Shown: positions 1 to 9,135, counted from the stretch's first letter. The stretch: DNA of 64,000 bases from [Clostridium] saccharolyticum WM1 (GCF_000144625.1 NC_014376.1:496001-560000); one strand, 5' to 3'. Notes: generated by a model not told the origin, from the sequence alone. Program-made: numbers and translations.

Positions 1-72
1 TAAAAAATATCTTCCAAATTTCTTTCAATAGGTGAAAGCATTCTTTTATTTGAGGAAGGGGGATAAATCTTC

Positions 73-909
73 TTGATTAACAAAACAGGGAAAGGGACAA
101 TCATTGTACTGCTCATAGGGGCATTGTTTTTGTCAGGCTGTACGGTAAACCAGGCCAACTGTCAATCTAAAAAAGAGATGGAAAGCAGTATTTCTTTGAA
201 AGACCCGGAAAAGAAAGAAACAGCCATGGAACTGGTCTCCAGTGCGGAAAATTCATCTCTGGATTGGAAAGCCCAATACAGCTATATAGAAGATATTCAT
301 GATGGGCGGGGGTATACCGCCGGAATCATCGGTTTTTGTTCCGGGACCGGAGATATGCTGCAATTAGTAAGGGACTATACAGAAGCCGAACCAGAGAATC
401 TGTTAGGGAAATACATAGAGGCTCTTGAAAAGGTAAACGGCACGGATTCCCATGAAGGATTAGGGGAAGCTTTTGAAAATGACTGGAAGGCGGCCAGTGA
501 AGATATGGGATTTCAAAATGCCCAGAATAAAATCCGGGATGATATGTATTTTAATCCGTCTGTGGACCAGGCACTGAACGATGGATTATCCGTTTTAGGC
601 CAGTTTATTTACTATGATGCCATAGTAATGCATGGCCCCGGAGATGGATCTGTCCCTTATGAAGAAAGCTTTCCGGGCATAAGGGAGGCCGCAGGAAAGA
701 AAGCGAAGCCTCCGGCGGCTGGAGGAGATGAAACAGAGTATCTGACGGCGTTTCTTGATGAAAGAGATAAGGTGATGGGACTGGAAGATGCTCATGAAGA
801 CTTAAGCAGAACGATTGCTCAGCGGAAATTTTTAAAAGAAAAGAATTTCTCATTAACAAAACCTCTTGAGTGGGAAATGTATGGAGATCCCTTCAGAATC
901 GATAAATAA
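73..909 (+). CDS. csn: GH46 chitosanase, lipoprotein form
   Basis: This is predicted to be an extracellular, membrane-tethered endo-chitosanase that cleaves beta-1,4-glucosamine polymers. The start is TTG, chosen because an AGGAAGGGGG ribosome binding site lies about ten bases upstream. Residues 1-23 form a lipoprotein signal with lipobox LSGC and Cys23 as the lipidated residue. From about residue 46 the protein follows the GH46 pattern closely: AMELVSSAENSSLDWKAQY, then EDIHDGRGYTAGIIGFCSG, later GQFIYYDAIVMHGPG and GGDETEYLTAFLDER. By comparison with the Streptomyces N174 enzyme recalled from memory, Glu59 is the catalytic acid and Asp77 the base-activating aspartate; both are present. The length of 278 residues suits the family plus a lipoprotein leader. 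The gene stands alone, with a terminator behind it and no chitosan-uptake genes nearby. Family assignment is firm; substrate in the natural habitat is inference. Confidence 0.9.
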   Translation: MINKTGKGTIIVLLIGALFLSGCTVNQANCQSKKEMESSISLKDPEKKETAMELVSSAENSSLDWKAQYSYIEDIHDGRGYTAGIIGFCSGTGDMLQLVRDYTEAEPENLLGKYIEALEKVNGTDSHEGLGEAFENDWKAASEDMGFQNAQNKIRDDMYFNPSVDQALNDGLSVLGQFIYYDAIVMHGPGDGSVPYEESFPGIREAAGKKAKPPAAGGDETEYLTAFLDERDKVMGLEDAHEDLSRTIAQRKFLKEKNFSLTKPLEWEMYGDPFRIDK

Positions 910-948
910 GATGGTACCCGCAGCATAAAACACCTATTCATAGAAAGG

Positions 949-985
949 CAGCAGCTTTTAGATAATCTGGAGCTGCTGTCTTTTC
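949..985 (+). terminator. Intrinsic terminator after chitosanase gene
   Basis: The arms CAGCAGCT (949-956) and AGCTGCTG (971-978) form an 8-bp stem, followed by a short TTTTCT tract. It lies between the chitosanase gene and the convergent cyuA gene and could serve both. Confidence 0.65.
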
Positions 986-1004
986 TATGGAAACGGATCC
1001 TGTT

Positions 1005-2276
1005 CTATTGCCCTATCATGATCCGGATGATCTCCTTATTGGTTTCCCTCATCCCTTCTTTCCCCAATCTGCCTACGTTTCGAATGGTGGCTTCCACTCC
1101 TTTTGTAACGATTCCGTCTCCGTCCATAAATTGTTGTCCCTGAACGTACATGTTATAGCCCAGTATACCGGCTTCTATGGATGAGGCGATTTTTGCCGCA
1201 CAGGAGGATTTGGCACCATCGCAGACAATGCCGGATACAATCGCAAGGGCATTGACAATGGTATGGATGACTTCTTCATATCCCCCTCCGCAAAGATAGG
1301 CGATCCCGGCGCCTGCACCGGCCCCTGCATTGACTGCTCCGCAGTAGGCGGATAATCTGCCGATGGGGGTTTTCTGGTGAATGGCGGCCAGGTTGGATAA
1401 GGCTAAGGCCCGGTACATTTTTTCATCGCTGACTTGTAAGGCTTTTGCATATACGATGACAGGCACGGAAACGGTAATCCCCTGATTTCCGCTTCCTGAA
1501 TTGATAACTACAGGCAGGCTGCATCCGTTCATTCTGGCGTCAGAGCCAGCCGCTGCCATGGCCCTCGCCTTTATGGACAGATCATTCCCGGAATTTTTTA
1601 AGAGCACCTTGCCAATATTGGCCCCATAGCTTTCCTTAAGCCCTTCTTCGGCAATGGCCCAGTTATAACGGATCTGGCGGTCCAGGATCTCCCGGATGTG
1701 GTCGATGTCCACGGTGTTGATGAAGTCCCAGATATCCTCCATATTCAGCAGGCTCCGGTCGGTGGGAGTCTCTTCGTTTAAAGCATCCATCTGCTGGATT
1801 ATGGTTCCGTCTTTTTCAATGTGAACAATGTTTGTGTGATAACCGGCAATGCGCACCCTGCTGTAGGAATCGCCTTTATACAGAGTCATCAGGATGTCAA
1901 AACTGATGCCGCTGTCTAAATGTTCCACCGTGACCGTCCTTTCGTCCAAAAAGGTTCTCATTGCCATAATCTGCTCCGGCGTGGCCCCTGCAAGCACCTC
2001 CAGCCCCTTATCCGGATCTCCTGCCACGATTCCTGCCGTGACTGCCGCAGGGATGCCCTTTAAATGGCCGGTGTTGGGAACAATCACGGATTTCACGTTC
2101 TTAATAATGCTTCCGCTGACGGCCGCCGTCACCCTGTCAGGCATTTCTCCCAATACTTTTCTTGCCACTGCGGCGGCATAGGCCAGAGCAATGGGCTCGG
2201 TACACCCCATGGCAGGAAGCAGCTCCTCCTTTAATATCTGTACATAAGCGCGGTATTTACTATCTGCCTTTTCCAT
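1005..2276 (-). CDS. cyuA: L-cysteine desulfidase (CyuA/UPF0597 family)
   Basis: This cytoplasmic iron-sulfur enzyme is expected to break L-cysteine into pyruvate, ammonia and sulfide. The 423-residue protein matches the CyuA (YhaM) family along its length. MGCTEPIALAYAAA is near the N-terminus, GYHTNIVHIE is in the middle, SDARMNGCSLPVVINSGSGNQGI follows in two adjoining stretches, and the C-terminal part carries CDGAKSSCAAK. The Cys residues in CTEP and in the CDGAKSSC segment are the likely [4Fe-4S] ligands. The related Fe-S L-serine dehydratase alpha fold explains why automatic annotations often say serine dehydratase. An AAAGGA site lies about a dozen bases before the ATG, which is longer than ideal. 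A LysR-type gene is transcribed divergently 172 bases away and is the probable regulator. A sulfide-releasing cysteine catabolic role is inferred from the family. Confidence 0.85.
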   Translation of the reverse strand: MEKADSKYRAYVQILKEELLPAMGCTEPIALAYAAAVARKVLGEMPDRVTAAVSGSIIKNVKSVIVPNTGHLKGIPAAVTAGIVAGDPDKGLEVLAGATPEQIMAMRTFLDERTVTVEHLDSGISFDILMTLYKGDSYSRVRIAGYHTNIVHIEKDGTIIQQMDALNEETPTDRSLLNMEDIWDFINTVDIDHIREILDRQIRYNWAIAEEGLKESYGANIGKVLLKNSGNDLSIKARAMAAAGSDARMNGCSLPVVINSGSGNQGITVSVPVIVYAKALQVSDEKMYRALALSNLAAIHQKTPIGRLSAYCGAVNAGAGAGAGIAYLCGGGYEEVIHTIVNALAIVSGIVCDGAKSSCAAKIASSIEAGILGYNMYVQGQQFMDGDGIVTKGVEATIRNVGRLGKEGMRETNKEIIRIMIGQ

Positions 2277-2299
2277 ATGAACATTAATTCCTTTCTGAT

Positions 2300-2328
2300 A
2301 GTATCATTGATTTGTTTTATAAAGACAA
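2300..2328 (-). promoter_or_regulatory. Promoter of cyuA
   Basis: Read on the minus strand, TTGTCT (2328-2323) and GATACT (2305-2300) are separated by exactly 17 bases, a good sigma-A-type promoter pointing into cyuA. The word CATTGATTT overlaps its -10 end. Confidence 0.6.
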
Positions 2329-2347
2329 TGTGAATAAGCATTGATTT
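2305..2347. promoter_or_regulatory. Candidate LysR binding region with repeated CATTGATTT
   Basis: CATTGATTT occurs at 2305-2313 and again at 2339-2347. An inverted CAATG lies between them at 2326-2330, so 2305-2330 also forms a CATTG...CAATG dyad. The repeats sit over the cyuA promoter and about ten bases upstream of the TATAAT (2357-2362) that probably serves the divergent LysR gene. This layout is usual for LysR-type control, but the link to the neighbouring regulator is inference. Confidence 0.4.
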
Positions 2348-2448
2348 CTTGCTGGTTATAATGTAACATAAAAAGAAATGGAAGTAAAATTTAATGTTTT
2401 TAAGATTATATTTAAAATATTTAAATCAAGAAAGAAAGGGATGGTAAG

Positions 2449-3342
2449 ATGGAGCTGCGCGAAATTAAGACATTTTTAGAAGTGGCAAACAGGAAAAGCT
2501 TTTGCAGAGCGGCTGAAAAGCTGGGGTATTCCCAGGCTGCCGTTACCGTACAGATCAAGCAGCTGGAAAAGGAATTAAATGTTCATCTGTTTGACCGGCT
2601 GGGAAAGCAGACAACCCTGACTCATGAAGGAGAAACCTTTTACGGGTACGCCGCTGAGGTGGTAAGGAATTTAACTCATGTAAAAAATATTTTATCCCAA
2701 TCCTCGGAGCTTTCGGGAAGGCTGGTCATTGGAACCATAGAGTCCATCTGCTCCACCTTGTTTCCGCCTTTGATCCGGGAGTTCCACCGCCTTTATCCCC
2801 TGGTCAACGTAAGCATTGTGGTGGATTCACCCGGCGTCCTTCTTGACATGATGAATCACAATACCATTGACCTGGTATATTTTCTTGATGAGCTTATGTA
2901 CGATGAAAAATGGGTGAAGGTAATGGAGAAGCCTGAAAGCATTATTTTTGCCGCGTCAAAAAACCATCCCTATGCAATGGAAGCTGGCCTTACCATGGAT
3001 CAGGTCATTTCTCAGCCGATGCTGCTGACGGAAAAGGATGCCAGCTACCGGTTTATGCTGGAGCAGCATTTGGCTTCCTGCGGAAAAAAGGTCCATCCCT
3101 TTCTGGAGATCGGCAATACGGAATTCATCATCAAGCTCCTTCGAAGCAATGCAGGAATCTCCTTTCTGCCGGAGTTTACCATATCCAGGGATATAGAGGA
3201 AGGGATCTTAACTTCCCTTAAAATGAAGGATTTTCACTTAGAGACCTGGAGGCAGATGGTCTATCACAGGGATAAATGGATCAGCAGAGAGATGAAGGCA
3301 TTTATAGAACTGGTCCAAAGGATGGAGCAGGGGAGTGAATAA
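2449..3342 (+). CDS. LysR-family transcriptional regulator
   Basis: This is a 297-residue DNA-binding regulator with the standard LysR layout. A winged helix-turn-helix lies in the first 60 residues (MELREIKTFLEVANRKSF, then AAEKLGYSQAAVTVQIKQLE and LFDRLGKQTTLT). An effector-binding domain of the periplasmic-binding type fills residues 90 to 295 (GRLVIGTIESICSTLFPPLI and onward). The start ATG follows an AAAGGGATGG ribosome binding site. It is divergent from cyuA, so control of cysteine desulfidase, perhaps with cysteine or a related thiol as effector, is the simplest reading. The effector cannot be told from sequence. A weak hairpin and then the next gene's own promoter follow, so it is probably monocistronic. 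Confidence 0.9.
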   Translation: MELREIKTFLEVANRKSFCRAAEKLGYSQAAVTVQIKQLEKELNVHLFDRLGKQTTLTHEGETFYGYAAEVVRNLTHVKNILSQSSELSGRLVIGTIESICSTLFPPLIREFHRLYPLVNVSIVVDSPGVLLDMMNHNTIDLVYFLDELMYDEKWVKVMEKPESIIFAASKNHPYAMEAGLTMDQVISQPMLLTEKDASYRFMLEQHLASCGKKVHPFLEIGNTEFIIKLLRSNAGISFLPEFTISRDIEEGILTSLKMKDFHLETWRQMVYHRDKWISREMKAFIELVQRMEQGSE

Positions 3343-3371
3343 AACCGCCTGGGGAGCTGCCAAAAGAGTGA

Positions 3372-3400
3372 TTGTACAGGCAGTTTTCATGTGCTATACT
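3372..3400 (+). promoter_or_regulatory. Promoter of the Gfo/Idh/MocA oxidoreductase gene
   Basis: TTGTAC (3372-3377) and TATACT (3395-3400) are separated by 17 bases, close to the sigma-A consensus. The ATG at 3437 is preceded by GGAGGTT. Confidence 0.75.
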
Positions 3401-3436
3401 TGACAGATAAAAGAAAAGTGCACGGAGGTTTAAGAG

Positions 3437-4417
3437 ATGGAAGCGTTAAAAATCGGAATCATGGGCACCGGTGGGATCGCATCAATACTGGCAGAAACAA
3501 TGCTTCAGATGCCGCAGGTGGCTCTGATGGGAGCCGGGTCCAGAAGTCTGGAAAAAGCGGAGGAATTTGCGGCGCGTTTTTCCTTAGAAAGGGCGTACGG
3601 TTCCTATGAAGAGCTTGTTAAAGATCCGGATATCCAGTTGATCTATATTGCCACGCCCCATTCCGAGCATTACAGCAATGCAAAGCTGTGCCTGGAGAAT
3701 GGAAAGCATGTTCTCTGCGAAAAGGCCTTTGCAGCCAACTATGCCCAGGCAAAAGAGATGACTGATCTGGCCAGGGAAAAAAAGCTCTTGATAACGGAAG
3801 CCATGTGGGTGCGCTATATGCCCATGGCAAAGACTCTGAAAGAGATTTTACATTCCGGCATCATCGGAGAGCCCATGACCCTTACCGCTAATCTCTGCTA
3901 TCTGATTTCTGACAGGCCCCGTCTGATAAAGCCGGAGCTTGCCGGTGGAGCCCTTCTGGATGTGGGGGTCTATACTCTTAATTTCGCTTCTCTCGTTTTT
4001 GGCGATGAAATATCAGATATCCAGTCCAGCGTGATCAAAACGGAAAGCGGAGTGGATGCCCAGAACAGCATGACCCTGTGCTATCCGGGAGGAAAAATGG
4101 CGATCTTAAACAGCTCCCTGCGGGTGCTGTCCGACCGACTGGGGATCATTTACGGGACCAAGGGATATCTGGTGGTTGAAAATGTCAATAATTTTGAAGC
4201 TATCCGGGTCTATGATGCCAAACGGCAGCTGGTGGAAACTCATCTCCAGCCGGAGCAGATATCCGGTTATGAGTACCAGATCGAGGCCAGCAGGGAAGCC
4301 ATCAGAAATGGCTGGACCCAGTGTCCCCAGATGCCCCATAAGACCATTCTGGCCATTATGAAGGTTATGGACGAGTTAAGAAGACAGTGGGGAATCCGCT
4401 ATCCGTTTGAGATATGA
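3437..4417 (+). CDS. Gfo/Idh/MocA-family NAD(P)-dependent oxidoreductase
   Basis: This is a 326-residue cytoplasmic dehydrogenase of the glucose-fructose oxidoreductase family. The N-terminal Rossmann domain starts with KIGIMGTGGIASILAETM. The family signature HVLCEKAFAANYAQAKEM is near residue 95, with the conserved Glu-Lys pair. The C-terminal alpha/beta domain contains EAMWVRYMPM and GGALLDVGVYTLNF. The EAMW segment and overall shape resemble the trans-dihydrodiol/xylose dehydrogenase branch, but the sugar or cyclitol substrate cannot be read from the sequence. The gene has its own promoter and a strong terminator, so it is likely a single-gene unit with no pathway partner beside it. An ATG preceded by CGGAGGTTTAAGAG supports the chosen start. 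Confidence 0.85.
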   Translation: MEALKIGIMGTGGIASILAETMLQMPQVALMGAGSRSLEKAEEFAARFSLERAYGSYEELVKDPDIQLIYIATPHSEHYSNAKLCLENGKHVLCEKAFAANYAQAKEMTDLAREKKLLITEAMWVRYMPMAKTLKEILHSGIIGEPMTLTANLCYLISDRPRLIKPELAGGALLDVGVYTLNFASLVFGDEISDIQSSVIKTESGVDAQNSMTLCYPGGKMAILNSSLRVLSDRLGIIYGTKGYLVVENVNNFEAIRVYDAKRQLVETHLQPEQISGYEYQIEASREAIRNGWTQCPQMPHKTILAIMKVMDELRRQWGIRYPFEI

Positions 4418-4453
4418 TAACGTATTTTCGCCGGATTTTCCGGGAAATTATAA

Positions 4454-4490
4454 AAAGAGCAGTGCCTGATATAAGCGGCACTGCTCTTTT
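4454..4490. terminator. Bidirectional terminator
   Basis: AAAGAGCAGTGCC (from 4454) pairs with GGCACTGCTCTTTT (4477-4490) around a short loop. There are A-rich and T-rich flanks on both strands. It separates two convergent genes and probably ends both. Confidence 0.85.
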
Positions 4491-4540
4491 GCGCAGACAT
4501 TGAGCCGGATCAAGAAAAACCAAAAGCGTGTTTTTCATAA

Positions 4541-5077
4541 TTACCGGACTTCATTCATGCGGCCGCCGGCATCGACATAGGAGCCGTCAATTACCTGATT
4601 TACGGCCATTCGTCCGAGTAGGCCGTCGGAATTCGGGTTAAAATAGTACCAGAAGCCATCGATCTTATGCCAGCCGGTGACCATGATTCCGATCTGGTTT
4701 GTATAAAACCAGCCGCCATAATCCGGATCATGAACCCAGCCGGTGACCATGGAGCCTTCATCCTTTCCCTCATGGGGATTGAAATAATACCACCGGTTGT
4801 TTAAAAGACGCCATCCCGTTGCCATGTAGCTGTTGTCCATAAAATAATAGGAATGCCCCTGGTATTCCGCCCATTTCCCGGAAGGAAAGGTGGAATTCCA
4901 CTGGTTGAAAAACCGCCAGCCCACCTCATCCTTTATCCAGGTACCAGCCAGGTATATGGACTCATCCTTTGTGTGGGCGAAGCTGTCCAACGGACGGATG
5001 CCTGCTGACAGAAACAGGGAAGCTGCGAAAACTGCCGCTGCCCGGCGAATAAGCTTCCAGCGGGAAAGATGTTTCAT
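4541..5077 (-). CDS. Secreted cell-wall-binding-repeat protein
   Basis: This 178-residue exported protein is made almost wholly of aromatic/glycine repeats of the choline-binding/cell-wall-binding type (PF01473-like). Repeats can be seen as MATGWRLLNNRWYYFNP, then MVTGWVHDPDYGGWFYTNQ and MVTGWHKIDGFWYYFNP. The true start is the ATG at 5077, because GGAGGTGACGGTTTT immediately precedes it; an upstream in-frame ATG lies before that ribosome binding site. The N-terminus MKHLSRWKLIRRAAAVFAAS is a basic, hydrophobic signal peptide. No catalytic domain is present, so it may be a surface adhesin, a scaffold or a wall-associated accessory protein. What it binds (teichoic acid, choline or another wall polymer) is not visible. 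Confidence 0.8.
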   Translation of the reverse strand: MKHLSRWKLIRRAAAVFAASLFLSAGIRPLDSFAHTKDESIYLAGTWIKDEVGWRFFNQWNSTFPSGKWAEYQGHSYYFMDNSYMATGWRLLNNRWYYFNPHEGKDEGSMVTGWVHDPDYGGWFYTNQIGIMVTGWHKIDGFWYYFNPNSDGLLGRMAVNQVIDGSYVDAGGRMNEVR

Positions 5078-5210
5078 AAAACCGTCACCTCCTGAATGCA
5101 AGGATTAAAATAACTGCTTTGATTATAGGCGAAGGTCTTGGAAAAAACAATCCAGGGAAGAAAAACGTAAGATTTTTGTTTGAATTCTGTCTGAATACGG
5201 GAAAACGATC

Positions 5211-5239
5211 TTGACACCAGGAACACTATTTGTTATATT
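5211..5239 (+). promoter_or_regulatory. Promoter of clpB
   Basis: TTGACA (5211-5216), a 17-base spacer and TATATT (5234-5239) make a near-consensus sigma-A promoter. An imperfect dyad (TTTGTT at 5229-5234 against AACAAA at 5248-5253) spans the -10. I found neither a CIRCE element nor CtsR-type GGTCAAA heptads, the usual heat-shock operators in Firmicutes. Confidence 0.8.
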
Positions 5240-5297
5240 ACATATAGAACAAATAAAGCAATGTTTTTACATAAACGGAGAAAAAGGAGGAGCAATT

Positions 5298-7886
5298 ATG
5301 AATATTAATAAATTTACCCAAAAGTCGATGGAAGCCGTCCAGAATTGCGAAAAGCTTGCCTATGAATACGGAAATCAGCAAATAGAGCAGGAACATATGC
5401 TTTACAGCCTTCTTACCATGGAAGACAGCCTGATTTTAAAATTAATAACAAAGATGAATATACAGAAAGAGCAGTTTATCAATGAAACGGCTCAGGCAAT
5501 GGAAAAGCTTCCTAAGGTCAGGGGCGGGCAGCTATACATCAGCAATGATTTAAATAAGGTCTTAATAAGCGCCGAGGATGAGGCAAAGGTCATGGGGGAT
5601 GAATACGTTTCCGTAGAACATCTGTTTCTTGCCATGTTAAAGACGCCGTCAAAATCCGTAAAGGAACTGTTCCGGAACTACGGCATAACCAGAGAAACGT
5701 TTTTACAGGCCCTTTCCACCGTAAGAGGAAACCAGCGGGTGGTCAATGACAATCCGGAAGCTACCTATGATACCCTTACCAAATACGGCTTTGATATGGT
5801 AGAACGGGCCAGGGACCAGAAGCTGGATCCGGTCATCGGACGGGACAGTGAGATCCGCAATGTTATCCGGATTCTTTCCAGAAAGACCAAGAACAACCCG
5901 GTTCTCATCGGGGAACCGGGAGTAGGTAAGACGGCAGTGGTGGAAGGCCTGGCCCAGCGGATCGTCCGTGGCGATGTGCCTGAGGGCTTAAAGGATAAAA
6001 GGCTGTTTGCCCTTGATATGGGAGCACTGCTGGCAGGTGCCAAATACCGGGGGGAATTTGAGGAACGTTTAAAGGCAGTTCTTGACGAGGTGAAGAAAAG
6101 TGACGGACAGATCATCCTGTTCATTGATGAACTTCACACCATTGTAGGCGCTGGGAAAACAGAAGGTTCCATGGACGCAGGCAATATGCTAAAGCCAATG
6201 CTTGCCAGAGGAGAGCTGCACTGCATCGGCGCCACAACTCTTGACGAATACCGCCAGTATATTGAAAAGGATCAGGCCCTGGAACGGCGGTTCCAGCCGG
6301 TCATGGTGAATGAACCCAGTGTGGAAGATACCATATCCATATTAAGAGGGCTAAAAGAGCGGTATGAGGTCTATCATGGGGTAAAGATCACGGACTCAGC
6401 CCTGGTATCGGCGGCAGCATTATCTGACCGCTACATCAGCGAGCGTTTTCTTCCGGATAAGGCCATTGACCTGGTGGATGAAGCCTGTGCCATGATAAAA
6501 ACAGAATTGGATTCCATGCCGGCAGAGCTGGATGAGCTGTCAAGACGCATCATGCAGATGGAGATTGAAGAAGCTGCCTTAAAGAAGGAAACCGACCGTT
6601 TGAGCCAGGACCGCCTGGCAGAGCTTCAGAAGGAGCTGGCAGAGCTTCATGACGAGTTTACTTCTCAAAAGGCCCAATGGGAAAATGAAAAAGCTTCTGT
6701 TGACCGGTTGTCCTCCTTAAGGGAAGAAATCGAAACCATAAACAGGGAGATTCAGGCGGCACAGCAAAAGTATGATTTAAACCGGGCGGCGGAGCTGCAG
6801 TATGGAAAGCTTCCACAGCTTCAAAAGGAGCTGGAGGCGGAAGAGGAACGGGTGAGAAACCAGGATTTGAGCCTTGTCCATGAAAGCGTCACAGAGGAGG
6901 AGATCTCCAGGATTGTGTCCAAATGGACGGGAATCCCCGTATCCAGGCTGACGGAAGGGGAGAGAAATAAAACCCTTCACCTGGATCAAGAGCTTCATAA
7001 GAGAGTCATCGGCCAGGATGAGGCAGTATCAAAGGTTACGGAGGCCATCATCCGCTCCAAAGCAGGAATCAAGGATCCCACAAAGCCCATTGGCTCCTTC
7101 CTGTTTTTAGGACCTACCGGTGTTGGCAAGACGGAGCTTGCCAAGGCCCTGGCAGAAAGCCTGTTTGATGACGAAAATAACATTGTCAGGATCGATATGA
7201 GCGAATATATGGAAAAGCATTCCGTATCCAGACTGATCGGAGCGCCTCCAGGCTATGTGGGCTATGACGAAGGTGGCCAGCTGACAGAGGCAGTCAGGAG
7301 AAAGCCCTATTCCGTAGTGCTTTTTGATGAGGTGGAAAAGGCCCATCCAGACGTATTTAACGTATTGCTTCAGGTTCTTGATGATGGCCGGATCACAGAT
7401 TCCACCGGAAAAACCGTTGACTTTAAAAACACCATCATCATCATGACCTCCAATATCGGCTCCCAGTATCTGCTGGCAGGCATTGATGAAGAAGGATATA
7501 TTAAGGAAGATGCACAGGCAATGGTAATGAACGACTTAAGGAACCATTTCCGTCCCGAGTTCTTAAACCGTCTGGACGAAATGATCCTCTTTAAGCCTCT
7601 TGACAAGGAAAATATTGCAGGTATCATAGATCTGCTCCTTGCAGATTTAAATAAACGGGTGGAAAATCAGGAATTAAAGATTGAACTGACTGACCAGGCC
7701 AAGGAATTTGTGGTGGAACAGGGATATGATCCGGTTTACGGAGCCCGTCCCCTGAAACGTTACTTGCAAAAGCATGTGGAAACCTTAGCAGCCAGGATCA
7801 TCCTTGGGGATGAGGTTCGGGCAGGAAATGTGATCGTCATTGATGTATCGGAAGACGGCCAGAAGCTGATCGCCTATCTGGAGTAA
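5298..7886 (+). CDS. clpB: ClpB protein disaggregase
   Basis: ClpB is the hexameric AAA+ chaperone that pulls polypeptides out of aggregates together with DnaK. The protein has 862 residues, the normal length. An N-terminal Clp repeat domain covers residues 1-145. NBD1 has Walker A GEPGVGKT at about 205-212 and Walker [11 protein letters not shown] coiled-coil middle domain rich in Glu/Lys/Leu spans about 400-520 and separates ClpB from ClpA/ClpC. NBD2 has Walker A GPTGVGKT at about 605-612, followed by [16 protein letters not shown]. The start is ATG 5298 with AAAGGAGGAGC ahead of it; an in-frame upstream extension overlaps the promoter and is not coding. It stands alone between its own promoter and a terminator. 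Confidence 0.97.
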   Translation: MNINKFTQKSMEAVQNCEKLAYEYGNQQIEQEHMLYSLLTMEDSLILKLITKMNIQKEQFINETAQAMEKLPKVRGGQLYISNDLNKVLISAEDEAKVMGDEYVSVEHLFLAMLKTPSKSVKELFRNYGITRETFLQALSTVRGNQRVVNDNPEATYDTLTKYGFDMVERARDQKLDPVIGRDSEIRNVIRILSRKTKNNPVLIGEPGVGKTAVVEGLAQRIVRGDVPEGLKDKRLFALDMGALLAGAKYRGEFEERLKAVLDEVKKSDGQIILFIDELHTIVGAGKTEGSMDAGNMLKPMLARGELHCIGATTLDEYRQYIEKDQALERRFQPVMVNEPSVEDTISILRGLKERYEVYHGVKITDSALVSAAALSDRYISERFLPDKAIDLVDEACAMIKTELDSMPAELDELSRRIMQMEIEEAALKKETDRLSQDRLAELQKELAELHDEFTSQKAQWENEKASVDRLSSLREEIETINREIQAAQQKYDLNRAAELQYGKLPQLQKELEAEEERVRNQDLSLVHESVTEEEISRIVSKWTGIPVSRLTEGERNKTLHLDQELHKRVIGQDEAVSKVTEAIIRSKAGIKDPTKPIGSFLFLGPTGVGKTELAKALAESLFDDENNIVRIDMSEYMEKHSVSRLIGAPPGYVGYDEGGQLTEAVRRKPYSVVLFDEVEKAHPDVFNVLLQVLDDGRITDSTGKTVDFKNTIIIMTSNIGSQYLLAGIDEEGYIKEDAQAMVMNDLRNHFRPEFLNRLDEMILFKPLDKENIAGIIDLLLADLNKRVENQELKIELTDQAKEFVVEQGYDPVYGARPLKRYLQKHVETLAARIILGDEVRAGNVIVIDVSEDGQKLIAYLE

Positions 7887-7911
7887 AAGGAAAGAGTTGC
7901 TGCATTTGAAA

Positions 7912-7959
7912 AAAGGCACTGCAAAGGAAAGGTAATCCTCCCTTTGCAGCGCCTTTTTT
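7912..7959. terminator. Bidirectional terminator between clpB and ansA
   Basis: The arm GGCACTGCAAAGG pairs with CCTTTGCAGCGCC with one mismatch. There is a T-run after the right arm, and an A-run before the left arm that gives a T-run on the other strand. It can end both convergent genes. Confidence 0.85.
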
Positions 7960-7960
7960 C

Positions 7961-8965
7961 TTATGCCTGCCACAGAATATCTCTGTTAATGGTGCGGTAA
8001 AACAATTCCCGGATCTCTTTTTTATCCCTGCTCTGTCCCAGGATCCACATGAGCTTTGTCACTGTGGCCTCCAGGGTCATATCATAGGCTTCCAAAAGTC
8101 CAAGTTCCTTTTTAATGGAGTGGCCTACCTCGTATACGGACATGTTGCTGCCCTCATTGGTCACCTGGGTGGTCATGACTACGGTTTTTCCAAGGGCGAT
8201 CCATTTTTTCACTGCCTTATAAAAATCTCCTGTGTCATAAGAGGGAAGACCGCCTACGCCAAAGGATTCTATGATCACCGCGTCATAATGCGCCGCCATA
8301 TAATCCAGGACATCCGCTCCCATGGAAGGGATGAGCTTCATCAATGCCACATGGGGATTTATTTCATGGAAAAACTGTGCCTGTCTCGGGCAGGAGGCCT
8401 TGTCATCTACATAAAACAGTACATGCCCATCCTGGATTGTGGCAATATAAGGGAAATTAATGCTGGAGAAGGCATTGTAGCTTTTGGTACGCTCTTTTTT
8501 TCCCCTTGTGCCTGCAATGGCCTTTCCGTCAAAAACAATGGTAACACCATGGGCCTTAGGCTCGCTTGCAAAACGGAGACTGTCAGATAAATTGGTACGG
8601 GCATCGGTATTTTCCATATCAATGGGCCTTTGAGCTCCGGTGATGACAATGGGCTTTCCCGAATTCTGGACCAGATAGGAAAGGGCGGATGCCGTGTAAG
8701 CCATGGTGTCCGTGCCGTGGCAGATTACAAAGCCGTCATAGTCCTCATAATGAGCCTCAATGGCTTTAGCCATGGAAAGCCAATGATGAGGCTGCATGTT
8801 GGTGCTGTCTATATTAAGGATTTGTAGGCTGTCTGCCTTGCAGAATATTGATGTCTCTGGAACATAGGAAAGGATCTCGTCTGAGGTGAGGAGAGGTTTT
8901 AAGCCGCTGTCGCTCCGTTTACAGGCAATGGTGCCTCCTGTACCAAGCATTAGTATTTTTTTCAT
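7961..8965 (-). CDS. ansA: Type I (cytoplasmic) L-asparaginase
   Basis: This enzyme hydrolyses L-asparagine to aspartate and ammonia. The two threonine signatures of the family are present: TGGTIA with Thr12 near the N-terminus, and HGTDTMAYTA with Thr85-Asp86. The conserved DS pair (Asp53-Ser54) lies between them. The start is ATG 8965, supported by AGGAGGTAATCC just upstream; an 18-codon in-frame extension precedes that site and is rejected. At 334 residues with no signal peptide it fits the cytoplasmic AnsA type rather than the periplasmic high-affinity type. A TACAAT -10 element lies on the minus strand at 9003-8998. It is a single-gene unit, convergent with clpB. Confidence 0.92.
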   Translation of the reverse strand: MKKILMLGTGGTIACKRSDSGLKPLLTSDEILSYVPETSIFCKADSLQILNIDSTNMQPHHWLSMAKAIEAHYEDYDGFVICHGTDTMAYTASALSYLVQNSGKPIVITGAQRPIDMENTDARTNLSDSLRFASEPKAHGVTIVFDGKAIAGTRGKKERTKSYNAFSSINFPYIATIQDGHVLFYVDDKASCPRQAQFFHEINPHVALMKLIPSMGADVLDYMAAHYDAVIIESFGVGGLPSYDTGDFYKAVKKWIALGKTVVMTTQVTNEGSNMSVYEVGHSIKKELGLLEAYDMTLEATVTKLMWILGQSRDKKEIRELFYRTINRDILWQA

Positions 8966-9044
8966 ATGGATTACCTCCTGAGGGATTTCAATATCTGATT
9001 GTAACACTGATTTCCCCATTCGTACAGTGCTACTTTTCTCGAAG

Positions 9045-9059
9045 TCTCCTTTAAGGAGA
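9045..9059. repeat. 15-bp perfect palindrome TCTCCTT-T-AAGGAGA
   Basis: This perfect inverted repeat lies between the divergent ansA and DUF4250 genes. The RNA stem can be lengthened by A-U and G-U pairs on the + strand, followed by TTTTG. It is about 40 bases upstream of the ansA -10 and 77 bases upstream of the DUF4250 -35, so it could be an operator. A small terminator for + transcription is the alternative. Confidence 0.35.
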
Positions 9060-9135
9060 TTTTGACGCCGAAATCAAGTGGACAGCTTAAATTCTTCCTC
9101 TTCTGGCTGGAATCCGTGATTCTTGTTTTGGGAGA

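Noticed and set aside
5102..5297. CIRCE or CtsR operator before clpB
   Set aside because: No TTAGCACTC-N9-GAGTGCTAA and no tandem GGTCAAA heptads occur in the interval.
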